From NCBI GenBank assembly GCA_031258505.1, contig JAIRMT010000170.1:1-6303 (forward strand): DNA of 6,303 nucleotides, given 5' to 3'. Position 1 is the stretch's first letter, and each line of letters opens with the position of its first letter. Position numbers and translations under genes: made by a program. The notes under the pieces are model-generated. The model was given only the letters and a program-made list of their open reading frames with translations. It was not told the origin of the DNA and did not search any database. Shown piece after piece: positions 1-6,218 of the stretch. Origin of the DNA: Treponema sp. (GTDB lineage Bacteria; Spirochaetota; Spirochaetia; Treponematales; Breznakiellaceae).

Positions 1-678
1 AGCTGGCTTCCTGGCAGGCGGGCGCTCCAGATTGCGATGGCTAAAACATGGTGTCCAGTGCTAGTGAACAGAGGAACGGAATGGGGCGTACCGGCTGCGG
101 ACATCACGGAACTGAACGGCTTTATCACTGTTGCGGATGCGGCTATGCAGCTCGCGGAAAGCTCCGACCGCTCGCCGGTGATTACGGCGCAGTGCCGTGA
201 GGCGTTTAAGAACATGGTTGGGAAGATGCGCTATATCAAAACGCATTACTTCCATACGCCGCCTTTAACCGAAAGCGATTTCGCCGCGCTGCTTCTTGAC
301 AAGCCCGGGTATTCACCTTCTGAAATACCGGACCCCACGGCGCAGCCGACAGCAGACCTGACCTTTCCAGGAGTACACATGGTAGAGCTGATCAGGATTC
401 GGCCCATAGGAGATGCGGCGCCTAACCCGCGCACCAACTACGGGGTACGGATTTACTGGGGCTTGACCGGAGAACCGACGGAGATGAATAGATTCAGGCT
501 GACAGAACTGCCGAAAACAGGGCGGGACCTTCCCAGTTCGCTGTTTACGCGGCGGAAGAAGGAGCGTTTCGACTTCGAAGGTGAGAGCGGCAACCGGGTA
601 TATTTCTGTCTGAGGTACGAAACCGCCTCTGGCAAAGAAGGTCCCTTTGGTCCCATCCTAACTGCGGTGATACCGTAG
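1..678 (+). CDS. Hypothetical protein of a Treponema-type family, 5' end outside window
   Basis: The reading frame is open from base 1, so the first ATG (base 37) is probably internal. The 12 codons before it (SWLPGRRALQIA) read like protein, and no Shine-Dalgarno sequence precedes that ATG. About 225 residues are visible, ending at TAG. Numbered from the ATG, residues 1-90 look alpha-helical, with the patterns ITAQCREAF and THYFHTPPLTESDF. Residues 90-110 are a Pro/Thr-rich linker (PSEIPDPTAQPT). Residues 110-213 look beta-rich, like a fibronectin/Ig-type sandwich, ending KEGPFGPILTAVIP. From memory, this architecture (helical N-part, PTxTPT-like linker, 'GPWGP...IP' end) belongs to a multi-copy family of uncharacterised Treponema proteins that usually have roughly 30 more N-terminal residues. 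Function is unknown. No signal peptide can be judged because the N-terminus is missing. It converges on the sugar operon and has no obvious functional link with it. Confidence 0.75.
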   Translation, partial: SWLPGRRALQIAMAKTWCPVLVNRGTEWGVPAADITELNGFITVADAAMQLAESSDRSPVITAQCREAFKNMVGKMRYIKTHYFHTPPLTESDFAALLLDKPGYSPSEIPDPTAQPTADLTFPGVHMVELIRIRPIGDAAPNPRTNYGVRIYWGLTGEPTEMNRFRLTELPKTGRDLPSSLFTRRKKERFDFEGESGNRVYFCLRYETASGKEGPFGPILTAVIP

Positions 679-690
679 TCAAGATTGAAA

Positions 691-716
691 AATCCCCCGT
701 GTTTAGGCGGGGGATT
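691..716. terminator. Bidirectional intrinsic terminator between convergent units
   Basis: A perfect 9-bp stem is formed by AATCCCCCG (691-699) and CGGGGGATT (708-716) around an 8-base loop. On the plus strand it lies 12 bases after the hypothetical gene and is followed by CTTATTTT. Read on the minus strand, the stem is followed by a T run (ATTTTTC), about 130 bases beyond the xylosidase stop. It can therefore end both the plus-strand gene and the minus-strand sugar operon. Bases 725-845 contain only weak 5-bp inverted repeats and no gene that I can see. Confidence 0.85.
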
Positions 717-845
717 CTTATTTTGAAGATACATATCAGGCGCATAGCTTGGGTTTCACAAAACTCCCTCGCGGAAGATAGCGTGAAGTGTCTGACATCG
801 CAGCCTTCAACCATTTGTTAAATGTCAAATTTACCACCTGACAGA

Positions 846-2798
846 CTATCCCCACACCTTGACGCGGTTCTTGCCGGGCTTCAAACCAACAAGAGGACCC
901 GCCGCCGTTTCCTCGCCGACTGAGGCGTCGAAATAGTCGGTGTCAAGGGCAAGCGGGCTGCCGTCTGGGTTTTCAAAATCCGCGTCAACGATGCGGACTC
1001 TGCCAAGCGAGCGGGTGTTTTGCGGGGCGCTTAGACAAGAGGCGAATTCCTGCGGAAGACTGAGGTTTAGATAGACTTCCCCATTGGCGGACTCTATCGC
1101 AAACTGGGCGTCAAAGCCGGCTTGTTCCAGTTTACTGGTTTCCCGATTAAAGGCTTTCGCGCCGTTAAAGTAGACGTTGTCAGCGATGTAGGCTGGCTGC
1201 TCAACCTCTTCAAACAGATTGAGGTCTCCGGGCGTGTTCTTATCGACCTCAGCGATATACTCGTCGAGGCTTGTGGTACAAGCGTCATAGATGGAGGTGC
1301 CTACGATGTCAGGCGTCTTGCCGCCAATGAAGATGTTCTGATAGAAGCGGTCATCTGCGCCGTAGACCATGGCATAGCCGCTTACGTCGGTACTGTGCGG
1401 GGCATGGTATGGCGTGGCGCGGTTGAGCATTTTTTTCAGCATGATCTTTCCTGCGAAGAGGTTGCCAATATAAGCGCCGCCCTGGGCGTGATTGTCGAGA
1501 ACATACTTCGAGCCAAAGATGTTATGGTCAACAATATAAGGTCCGTGGCTGACTTCCACAAACAGATCGCGGTTGTTATCGTAGTAAAGGTTTTTACTGA
1601 CACGGGTTCCCTGAGCCTGCCAATCAAGCCATGTGCCGAGGGAGCAGCTGTGGATGTGGTTATGATGTATCTGCACATCAATGGCGGCGTGGAGCTTAAT
1701 ACCTGCAATCTCATGGCCGTAGAATTCGCGCTTCAAAGCGATGTTGTATATGTGGTTGTTGTAAATCTCGCTGAAGACGCAGCCCAGATGTCCCACAACT
1801 CCGTTCTGGCCGCAGTCATAGATGACGTTGTTTCTGATGATGTGGGAACCGATTTTCTCTTTTGACCAGCCGATTTTCCGCGCTGCAAAAACCGCCTCCA
1901 GTTGGTACTGGTAACCGGGCTTGTCCTTGCGGAAGGTTCGGTAGTTCTCACCTGTGGAAGCCTCTTTCCCGATGCTGATGGCGCTGCATTTGGCGTCGTG
2001 GATGATGTTGTTTTCGATGATCCAGCCTTTTGCCCAATGAGGACCGATAAGGCCGGGCTGATCGCCGGTTGGCGTTGCCCATGGACTTGCCGCATGAGCC
2101 AGCTCGAAGCCGCTGACGCTGATGTAGTTCACGCCCGTTTTATCTGGATAGAAGCAGCATTTGCGGACATTGACTTCGACAAGCTCTTTATTCGGGTCTG
2201 CATTGTGGAAGTTGGCGAAGATTGTAGTGGTTTGCTCTTCGACAACAGCGAACCAGAGATACTTTGTCTGTTCAGGGTTTTTGATAGGCGCGATTTCATT
2301 GGTCCAGTTGTCGAGAATCTCGGCGCGTATGCCCGGGTTTTTCAGCTTTTCATAGCTTTCAGCCTCATAGAACGAGAGGCCGTTTAGGTAGACATCGCCC
2401 AAGTGAGCGCTGCGACCGACCGGACAGACAAGCCAGTCGCCGATCACAGGTTCTGAATAGGGGTTATAGCCGTTGAAGATGCTGTTTTGAAGGACGGCTT
2501 TCCATATAGTGCCTTCGACCAACTGCCAGCTTTGAATGTGTTCCGAGCCTTTGATGACGGCTTTCTCGCCTTCGGCTGCCTGATAGCTTATCCGGCGCGT
2601 GGGGCTGAGTCCGCCTTCTTTTGGCTTGACCCACTCGCGGTATACGCCCGCGTGAACAATGACCGTATCACCGGCTTTGGCGATGCTGGCGGCGGCTCCT
2701 ATGCTGAGAAAGGGTTCTTCTTGCGTGCCGGGGTTGGTATCTGCTCCAGTTTTTGCCACATGATAGACGGCGTTCTTTCCCCTGTCTTTGTTTATCAT
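846..2798 (-). CDS. xylC: GH120 beta-xylosidase, XylC-like, cytoplasmic
   Basis: A 650-residue enzyme that should remove xylose from xylobiose and short xylo-oligosaccharides with retention of configuration. I recognise it by close, nearly full-length resemblance, from memory, to Thermoanaerobacterium saccharolyticum XylC (about 640 residues), the structurally studied founder of GH120. That family has a right-handed parallel beta-helix interrupted by an Ig-like domain. Here the N-terminal helix part includes YHVAKTG (12-18) and GDTVIVHAGVYREWVKPK (43-60). The later coils are rich in H/N/I turns (IENNIIHDAK, IIRNNVIYDCG, IYNNHIYNIA, IHHNHIHSC). The XylC nucleophile Asp382 corresponds to D392 in TWLDWQAQGTR, and the acid/base Glu405 to E415 in FVEVSHGP. 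Both sit at the same +10 offset. There is no signal peptide or membrane segment, so it acts in the cytoplasm. The start is ATG with an AGGGAGGA Shine-Dalgarno (2803-2810) 4 bases upstream. About nine N-terminal residues are extra relative to XylC. It is the last gene of the operon, 27 bases after the permease stop. The exact substrate is inferred. Confidence 0.93.
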   Translation of the reverse strand: MINKDRGKNAVYHVAKTGADTNPGTQEEPFLSIGAAASIAKAGDTVIVHAGVYREWVKPKEGGLSPTRRISYQAAEGEKAVIKGSEHIQSWQLVEGTIWKAVLQNSIFNGYNPYSEPVIGDWLVCPVGRSAHLGDVYLNGLSFYEAESYEKLKNPGIRAEILDNWTNEIAPIKNPEQTKYLWFAVVEEQTTTIFANFHNADPNKELVEVNVRKCCFYPDKTGVNYISVSGFELAHAASPWATPTGDQPGLIGPHWAKGWIIENNIIHDAKCSAISIGKEASTGENYRTFRKDKPGYQYQLEAVFAARKIGWSKEKIGSHIIRNNVIYDCGQNGVVGHLGCVFSEIYNNHIYNIALKREFYGHEIAGIKLHAAIDVQIHHNHIHSCSLGTWLDWQAQGTRVSKNLYYDNNRDLFVEVSHGPYIVDHNIFGSKYVLDNHAQGGAYIGNLFAGKIMLKKMLNRATPYHAPHSTDVSGYAMVYGADDRFYQNIFIGGKTPDIVGTSIYDACTTSLDEYIAEVDKNTPGDLNLFEEVEQPAYIADNVYFNGAKAFNRETSKLEQAGFDAQFAIESANGEVYLNLSLPQEFASCLSAPQNTRSLGRVRIVDADFENPDGSPLALDTDYFDASVGEETAAGPLVGLKPGKNRVKVWG

Positions 2799-2825
2799 AA
2801 TGTCCTCCCTATGAAAAAATGTGTT

Positions 2826-3659
2826 TTAACCCTTTACAGCGCCCGCCATCATGCCTTTGACCAGTTTGTCCTGTCCAAAAATATAGAGGAGGATGATTGG
2901 CAAGGCGGAAAGGGCGAGTACCGCCATGATTACCGGGATGTTGCTGGAGTATTGTCCCTGATAATCCCACACCGCCAGAGGCAGCGGACGAGCGGACGGC
3001 GCTTGGGTGAGTACCATCGCAAAGCTGAACTCGTTCCAGATCACCACACCGTTGTAAATGCCCAGGGTCGCCAGACCCGAGGTGGAAAGCGGGAGGATGA
3101 TCTTGAAGAAAGCGCCGAATTTGCCGCAGCCGTCGATTTCAACCGCTTCCTCCAGTTCACGGGGGATGCCCTGCATGAACGAGGTCAGAATGAACACTGA
3201 CATAGGCAGGTTAAAGGCGATGTTCGGCCCGATGAGCGCCCAGAGTGTGTCGTATGTGCGGGTTCTGATCGCCATAACAAAGACGGGAATCAGGGTTATG
3301 TAAATAGGCACGGACATTGCCGCGACGATCAGGCCATAGATTGGCCGGTTAAGCCTGAACTTCATTCGGGAAAGCGGGTAAGCCGCCATTGCAGAGAGGA
3401 AAAGCAGCAGGCTTAATGAGATGAGGATTAACACTACGCTGTTCAGGAGGTAGGTCAGGAATCTTCCCTGAAAGACCCGCGCATAGTTGGCGAGATTGAA
3501 GGTCGCCGGCATTCGGAAAAGGCTGCCGCTCAGGAATTCCCCCATTGTTTTTAAAGAGGTGATAATGAGGTAATAAAAGGGAGCGACTGCGATTACGAGC
3601 CAGATAATGGCAAAGGAGAAAGCCAATATCCACCAAGGGGAAAAAGATTTTTTTTTCAT
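2826..3659 (-). CDS. Sugar ABC transporter permease, MalG-type (CUT1)
   Basis: A 277-residue inner-membrane subunit that pairs with the upstream permease to form the sugar channel. Hydrophobic segments lie near residues 11-33, 70-92, 107-130, 140-161, 192-208 and 241-262, giving the six helices usual for MalG-type proteins. The cytoplasmic EAA loop that docks the ATPase is clear at 168-190 (ELEEAVEIDG...F..IILP). The loop reads DGCG where DGAG/DGAN is commoner. The start chosen is the ATG at 3659, giving MKKKSFSPWW, with GGAGGAAC just upstream. It overlaps the TGA of the preceding permease in an ATGA junction, which suggests translational coupling. The same frame is open upstream to 4043, but that stretch is the out-of-frame shadow of the other permease. 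The specific sugar cannot be read from this protein and is inferred from the GH120 neighbour. Confidence 0.93.
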   Translation of the reverse strand: MKKKSFSPWWILAFSFAIIWLVIAVAPFYYLIITSLKTMGEFLSGSLFRMPATFNLANYARVFQGRFLTYLLNSVVLILISLSLLLFLSAMAAYPLSRMKFRLNRPIYGLIVAAMSVPIYITLIPVFVMAIRTRTYDTLWALIGPNIAFNLPMSVFILTSFMQGIPRELEEAVEIDGCGKFGAFFKIILPLSTSGLATLGIYNGVVIWNEFSFAMVLTQAPSARPLPLAVWDYQGQYSSNIPVIMAVLALSALPIILLYIFGQDKLVKGMMAGAVKG

Positions 3660-4561
3660 AGTTCCTCCGCCTTTCTGTTCAAGGTATATACGGTAATCAT
3701 GGCAACCAGAGTGATCAGAATGAACATGCCGCAGGCTACAGCCGCGCCATATCCGAAGAATTTTTTGACAAAGGTGGTTTTGTACATGAGGGTTGCCATA
3801 AGTTCTGTGGCGGAACCGGGTCCGCCGCCGGTCATTACGTAAACCAGATCGAAATACTTGAGAGCGCCGATGATGCTCACTGTTGCGCCTGAAATAATCG
3901 TGGGACGGAGCAGCGGCAGGGATATTTTCCAGAAGTATTGGGAGCGGTTTGCGCCGTCGATTGAGGCTGCCTCGAAAAGCTCCACTGGAATCGTGCCATA
4001 GGCAGCCAGGTAGAGGATCATGTAAAAGGGTGTGTACTGCCAACTGACTACTCCTAGGACGGCGAAGAGGGCTTTGTTGGGGTTACCCAGCAGGTCAACG
4101 CTGCCGCCGCCGAATAGTTTGGAGATGGAGGCGAAAAGGCCAAAGTTGGCGTCCAGAGCAAACTTAAAGAGAATGCCAATCGCAACAGAGGAAATGAGAT
4201 AAGGGAGAAACCAGATAACTTTGAAGATGATTCCTTTTTTTCCGGTGATGTCGAGGAAGGTGGCAAGAGCCATGGCCAGCACTCCCTGGGTTGCGAGGGA
4301 AAAGAACATCACCACCAGATTGTTACGGAAAGCCTGCCAGAAAGATTTGTCCCCTAGCAGTTCTGCCCAGTTTGCGAGTCCCACGAATTCGCGGACTGGG
4401 TCAATGCCGTTCCACTGTACGGTACTCATTATGAAAGAATCGACAATGGGATAGGCGATAAAGATGACGAGGAACAGGATTGCCGGGGTCAGGAACACAG
4501 CGGCGACTATATTCACTGATCGCTGTCGGGCCTGTTTAAGGGATATGACACTGTCAGCCAT
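3656..4561 (-). CDS. Sugar ABC transporter permease, MalF/UgpA-type (CUT1)
   Basis: A 301-residue inner-membrane subunit, the first permease of the importer. Residues 1-18 are a short basic cytoplasmic start (SLKQARQR), followed by a long hydrophobic helix (19-43). Further helices lie near 80-103, 112-136, 163-188, 221-243 and 272-294. The EAA loop is canonical: VELFEAASIDGANRSQYFWK at 193-212, continuing into ISLP (213-216). The MalF-type signature GGGPGSATE appears at 245-253. The start chosen is the ATG at 4561, which has GGAGAG 4 bases upstream. An in-frame TTG at 4573 would add four residues but has only pyrimidines before it. The stop TGA overlaps the next ATG by four bases. The gene follows the binding-protein gene after an 85-base gap that contains two RNA hairpins. 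Confidence 0.94.
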   Translation of the reverse strand: MADSVISLKQARQRSVNIVAAVFLTPAILFLVIFIAYPIVDSFIMSTVQWNGIDPVREFVGLANWAELLGDKSFWQAFRNNLVVMFFSLATQGVLAMALATFLDITGKKGIIFKVIWFLPYLISSVAIGILFKFALDANFGLFASISKLFGGGSVDLLGNPNKALFAVLGVVSWQYTPFYMILYLAAYGTIPVELFEAASIDGANRSQYFWKISLPLLRPTIISGATVSIIGALKYFDLVYVMTGGGPGSATELMATLMYKTTFVKKFFGYGAAVACGMFILITLVAMITVYTLNRKAEEL

Positions 4562-4565
4562 AAAA

Positions 4566-4571
4566 CTCTCC
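4566..4571 (-). promoter_or_regulatory. Ribosome binding site deciding the first permease start
   Basis: GGAGAG on the minus strand lies 4 bases before the ATG at 4561. It overlaps the alternative TTG start codon (4573-4571), so that TTG would be part of the Shine-Dalgarno region rather than a start. Confidence 0.65.
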
Positions 4572-4574
4572 AAA

Positions 4575-4595
4575 GGGGAGGAGGCAGTCCTCCCC
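4575..4595 (-). other. RNA hairpin just before the first permease RBS
   Basis: A perfect 8-bp GC-rich stem: GGGGAGGA (4575-4582) pairs with TCCTCCCC (4588-4595) around a 5-base loop. On the transcript it ends 13 bases before the ATG-side end of the ribosome site of the permease. It is not followed by a long T run (TTTGGAGAG follows), so it looks like a stabilising or partly terminating hairpin rather than a full terminator. It could protect the 3' end of the binding-protein mRNA and lower permease expression, but that role is inferred. Confidence 0.6.
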
Positions 4596-4611
4596 AGATT
4601 TTTATTGCAGC

Positions 4612-4633
4612 GCTCGCTTGCGAAAGGGCGAGC
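4612..4633 (-). other. Second RNA hairpin after the binding-protein stop
   Basis: GCTCGC (4612-4617) and GCGAGC (4628-4633) form a 6-bp stem with a 10-base loop, 13 bases after the binding-protein stop codon. A competing pairing of AGCGC/GCGCT (4610-4614 with 4635-4639, minus-strand reading) is also possible. An A-rich stretch follows on the minus strand, not a T run, so it is not a standard terminator. Confidence 0.45.
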
Positions 4634-4646
4634 CAGCGCCTTTGTT

Positions 4647-5930
4647 TTACCGTTTAAGCGCGGCTGTCTGGGCGGCTGCCCAGCGCTTGGCGTATTCTTG
4701 GGGGGTGATGGAAAGACCGAAGAGTTCCTGCGAGGCGCTCAACATGACATCGGCGACTGCGGGGTCCAGGGACTGATCGAACCAGAACTGAATATCCGGC
4801 GCGCTTTCAATGGTGGCAAGGACTTCCTTTGTGAGGGGATCGGAAACGTTGATGCCTTTCACCGGCGGAATACGGCCTGCGGCGACGCGATCTTTGATGG
4901 ACTGCTCGTCCAGAAGATAGGTGAGCATTTCAAACGCCTTGTCAGGATACTGGGACTGGGCGGAAATATGGTAGAAATTGTCTCCGATGGTTCCAGTAAC
5001 GGTTTTTGGGTTGCCAGTACCGGTTTCGTCCGCTGGGATGTTTATGAAGCCGATTTTTTTGATAAAATCGGGATTCTCACCAGCCACAGTCGAGGCAAAC
5101 CAGCTTCCCTGAATATGCATTGCGGCCTGTTCAGTGTAGAGAAGCACTCGTGACTGGCCGGAATCTTCATCAAGGCCGTTGAAGCCGTCGTTGAAGTAGC
5201 CCTTGCGCACCCACTGCTGAATTTTGTCCGCTGCCCAGACAAAAGCCGGGTCTTCAAAAGTGCCGGACCCGTCGAGAGCCTTAGCAAAAGGCTGGAGCCC
5301 TGCATGGCGGGCAGGCAGCGCCTGATAGTACATCATCCCTGTCCACTTGGTCATATTCGCCAGGGAGAAGGGTGTGATGCCGTTTTGCTTGAAGGTATCG
5401 CAGGCCGCTTCCAGTTCAGCGATGGTAGTGGGAACTTTGATGTTAAACTTGGCGAAGAGGTCTTTGTTGTACCAGAGTCCCTCAATCGCCGCGTTTTCGC
5501 AGGGGAAGCCGTAGATTTTGCCGTTTATCGTGGCCTGAGCAATGCCAGCGTCAAGAAATTTACTCTTGTAGTTGTTGGCATTGAAATAAGGGGTGAGGTC
5601 GGCAAGTTTGTCAGCCTTTACGTAACTGTTGGTGGTACCGCCGGTCCATGACATGAACACATCTGGTAGAGTTCCCGAGGACATGGCCACGGAGATCTTC
5701 TGTTTATAGGAGTCGTTGGCCGTGATGGTAATGTTGACCTTGTAGTCCGGGTTTGCCGCCTCAAAGCGCTTGACCGCGTCCGCGATAAAGGTAGGCGCGG
5801 GCTCCGTAGTCTGGATGTGCCAGAACTCGATTACCTTTTTGCCGCTGGAAGCCGCTTGGGACCCGCCGCCGGCAAATACAAAACTCCCTGTCAAAAGGAG
5901 AACCAAAAGCGTAATACTGATTTTCTTCAT
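4647..5930 (-). CDS. Extracellular sugar-binding protein of ABC importer (SBP_bac_1)
   Basis: A 427-residue periplasmic receptor that delivers a sugar to the two permeases downstream. Residues 1-20 are a signal peptide: MKK, a Leu/Val-rich core, then VFA before GGGSQ, fitting signal peptidase I cleavage after A20. There is no cysteine near the site, so it does not look like a lipoprotein. Family 1 features follow: VIEFWHIQ (33-40), LPDVFMSW (88-95), GKIYGFPCENAAIEGLWYNK (137-156) then DLF and PTTIAELEAACDTFKQ, AAMHIQGSWFAS (269-280), and a C-terminal QEYAKRWAAAQ. Length is typical for CUT1 oligosaccharide receptors. Scattered tryptophans (W37, W95, W196, W278, W383) could include sugar-stacking residues. 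The start is supported by a full AGGAGG (5938-5943) 7 bases upstream. It is the first gene of the operon. Xylobiose or xylo-oligosaccharide as ligand is inferred from the GH120 gene. Confidence 0.94.
   Translation of the reverse strand: MKKISITLLVLLLTGSFVFAGGGSQAASSGKKVIEFWHIQTTEPAPTFIADAVKRFEAANPDYKVNITITANDSYKQKISVAMSSGTLPDVFMSWTGGTTNSYVKADKLADLTPYFNANNYKSKFLDAGIAQATINGKIYGFPCENAAIEGLWYNKDLFAKFNIKVPTTIAELEAACDTFKQNGITPFSLANMTKWTGMMYYQALPARHAGLQPFAKALDGSGTFEDPAFVWAADKIQQWVRKGYFNDGFNGLDEDSGQSRVLLYTEQAAMHIQGSWFASTVAGENPDFIKKIGFINIPADETGTGNPKTVTGTIGDNFYHISAQSQYPDKAFEMLTYLLDEQSIKDRVAAGRIPPVKGINVSDPLTKEVLATIESAPDIQFWFDQSLDPAVADVMLSASQELFGLSITPQEYAKRWAAAQTAALKR
5865..5930 (-). repeat. Signal-peptide repeat, copy A (inside binding-protein gene)
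   Basis: The first 66 bases of the binding-protein gene match bases 6122-6187 at 61 of 66 positions, in the same orientation. The match begins exactly at the ATG and ends just after the signal-peptide cleavage codons (GCC GGC GGC). No similarity is evident in the ribosome-site regions or beyond the cleavage site. Confidence 0.9.
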
Positions 5931-5955
5931 GGGAAAACCTCCTGTTTTCTTCTAT

Positions 5956-5969
5956 GGGGCATACGCCCC
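5956..5969 (-). promoter_or_regulatory. Hairpin in the operon 5' leader
   Basis: GGGGC (5956-5960) and GCCCC (5965-5969) form a 5-bp GC stem with a 4-base loop. On the transcript it lies about 12 bases upstream of the AGGAGG ribosome site of the binding-protein gene. It could stabilise the mRNA 5' end or be part of a protein-binding site. The sequence alone does not distinguish these. Confidence 0.35.
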
Positions 5970-5990
5970 TGTGAAAAGGATAACAGCATA

Positions 5991-6008
5991 GGTTCTCAGG
6001 CGGTTTTC
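5991..6008. promoter_or_regulatory. 11-bp-period direct repeat upstream of operon, possible activator site
   Basis: GGTTCTC (5991-5997) and GGTTTTC (6002-6008) are direct repeats differing at one base, spaced one helical turn apart. Regulators that bind on one DNA face, such as AraC-type proteins or response regulators, often use such sites, and sugar ABC operons are often under their control. The repeat is short and could be chance. Confidence 0.2.
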
Positions 6009-6022
6009 ATTTATTGCTTAAC

Positions 6023-6051
6023 TTTATGCCATTTTTTGCTTTTATTGTCTC
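6023..6051 (-). promoter_or_regulatory. Possible sigma70-type promoter for the sugar operon
   Basis: On the minus strand GAGACA (6051-6046, 4 of 6 to TTGACA) and CATAAA (6028-6023, 4 of 6 to TATAAT) are separated by 17 bases in an A-rich spacer. Transcription would begin near 6016, giving a leader of about 85 bases that carries the 5956-5969 hairpin. The match is modest, and the site lies inside the small 6011-6187 ORF. Other promoter positions are possible. Confidence 0.25.
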
Positions 6052-6121
6052 GCGCAGCTCTCATCCCAAGCCGGTTTTGCGCCGCGTATACACATCGTAG
6101 AGGACCGCGAGAAGCGCCACT

Positions 6122-6187
6122 GCCGCCGGCAAACGCAAAACTCCCTGTCAAAGGGAGAGCCAAAAGCCTAATACTGATTTTCTTCAT
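6122..6187 (-). repeat. Signal-peptide repeat, copy B (in small ORF)
   Basis: Direct repeat of bases 5865-5930, 61 of 66 identical with no gaps. The two copies start 257 bases apart. The five differences lie in four codons. Confidence 0.9.
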
Positions 6188-6218
6188 AACTCACCTTACG
6201 CACCGGAAAGAAAAAGAA

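Larger units (their letters stand above)
6011..6187 (-). pseudogene. Small ORF: decayed copy of the binding-protein signal peptide with unrelated tail
   Basis: A 58-codon ORF reading MKKISIRLLALPLTGSFAFA, then GG and a basic tail ending KKWHKVKQ, stop TAA. The first 22 codons copy the binding-protein signal peptide (MKKISITLLVLLLTGSFVFA, then GG) and then diverge completely. All four changed codons alter the amino acid (T7R, V10A, L12P, V18A), which fits loss of constraint after duplication. The tail (residues 23-58) has ten Arg/Lys against one Asp and resembles nothing I know. A weak Shine-Dalgarno (AAGGTG) lies about 5 bases before the ATG. It ends 80 bases before the binding-protein start, on the same strand. 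Most likely it is the stub of a deleted or recombined paralogue. A small secreted basic peptide is the alternative. Confidence 0.55.

Noticed and set aside
725..845. Extra terminator or small RNA between the 691-716 hairpin and the xylosidase stop
   Set aside because: Only 5-bp AT-rich or widely spaced inverted repeats occur (for example ATTTG 813-817 with CAAAT 826-830), too weak to support a feature.
1122..2387. Long plus-strand ORFs antisense to the xylosidase (247 and 161 residues)
   Set aside because: They lie opposite a confidently identified GH120 gene and mirror its codon pattern. They show no recognisable domain and have no ribosome sites of note.
2487..3200. Plus-strand ORF of 237 residues across the xylosidase/permease junction
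   Set aside because: It spans two real minus-strand genes and their intergenic gap, and the product has no family features.
3660..4043. Open upstream extension of the second permease (would give 405 residues)
   Set aside because: The extra 128 residues are Arg/His/Ser-rich and lie out of frame over the first permease. The ATG at 3659 has a good ribosome site and an ATGA overlap and gives the normal family length.
4562..4573. TTG start four codons upstream of the first permease ATG
   Set aside because: The TTG is preceded by a pyrimidine stretch with no Shine-Dalgarno and overlaps the GGAGAG that serves the ATG at 4561.
4464..5153. Plus-strand ORF of 229 residues antisense to the binding protein and first permease
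   Set aside because: It is a shadow of the minus-strand genes and covers the hairpin region between them. No domain is recognisable.
5865..5930. Lipoprotein signal for the binding protein
   Set aside because: There is no cysteine at or near the cleavage region (VFA then GGGSQ), so signal peptidase I cleavage is the better reading.
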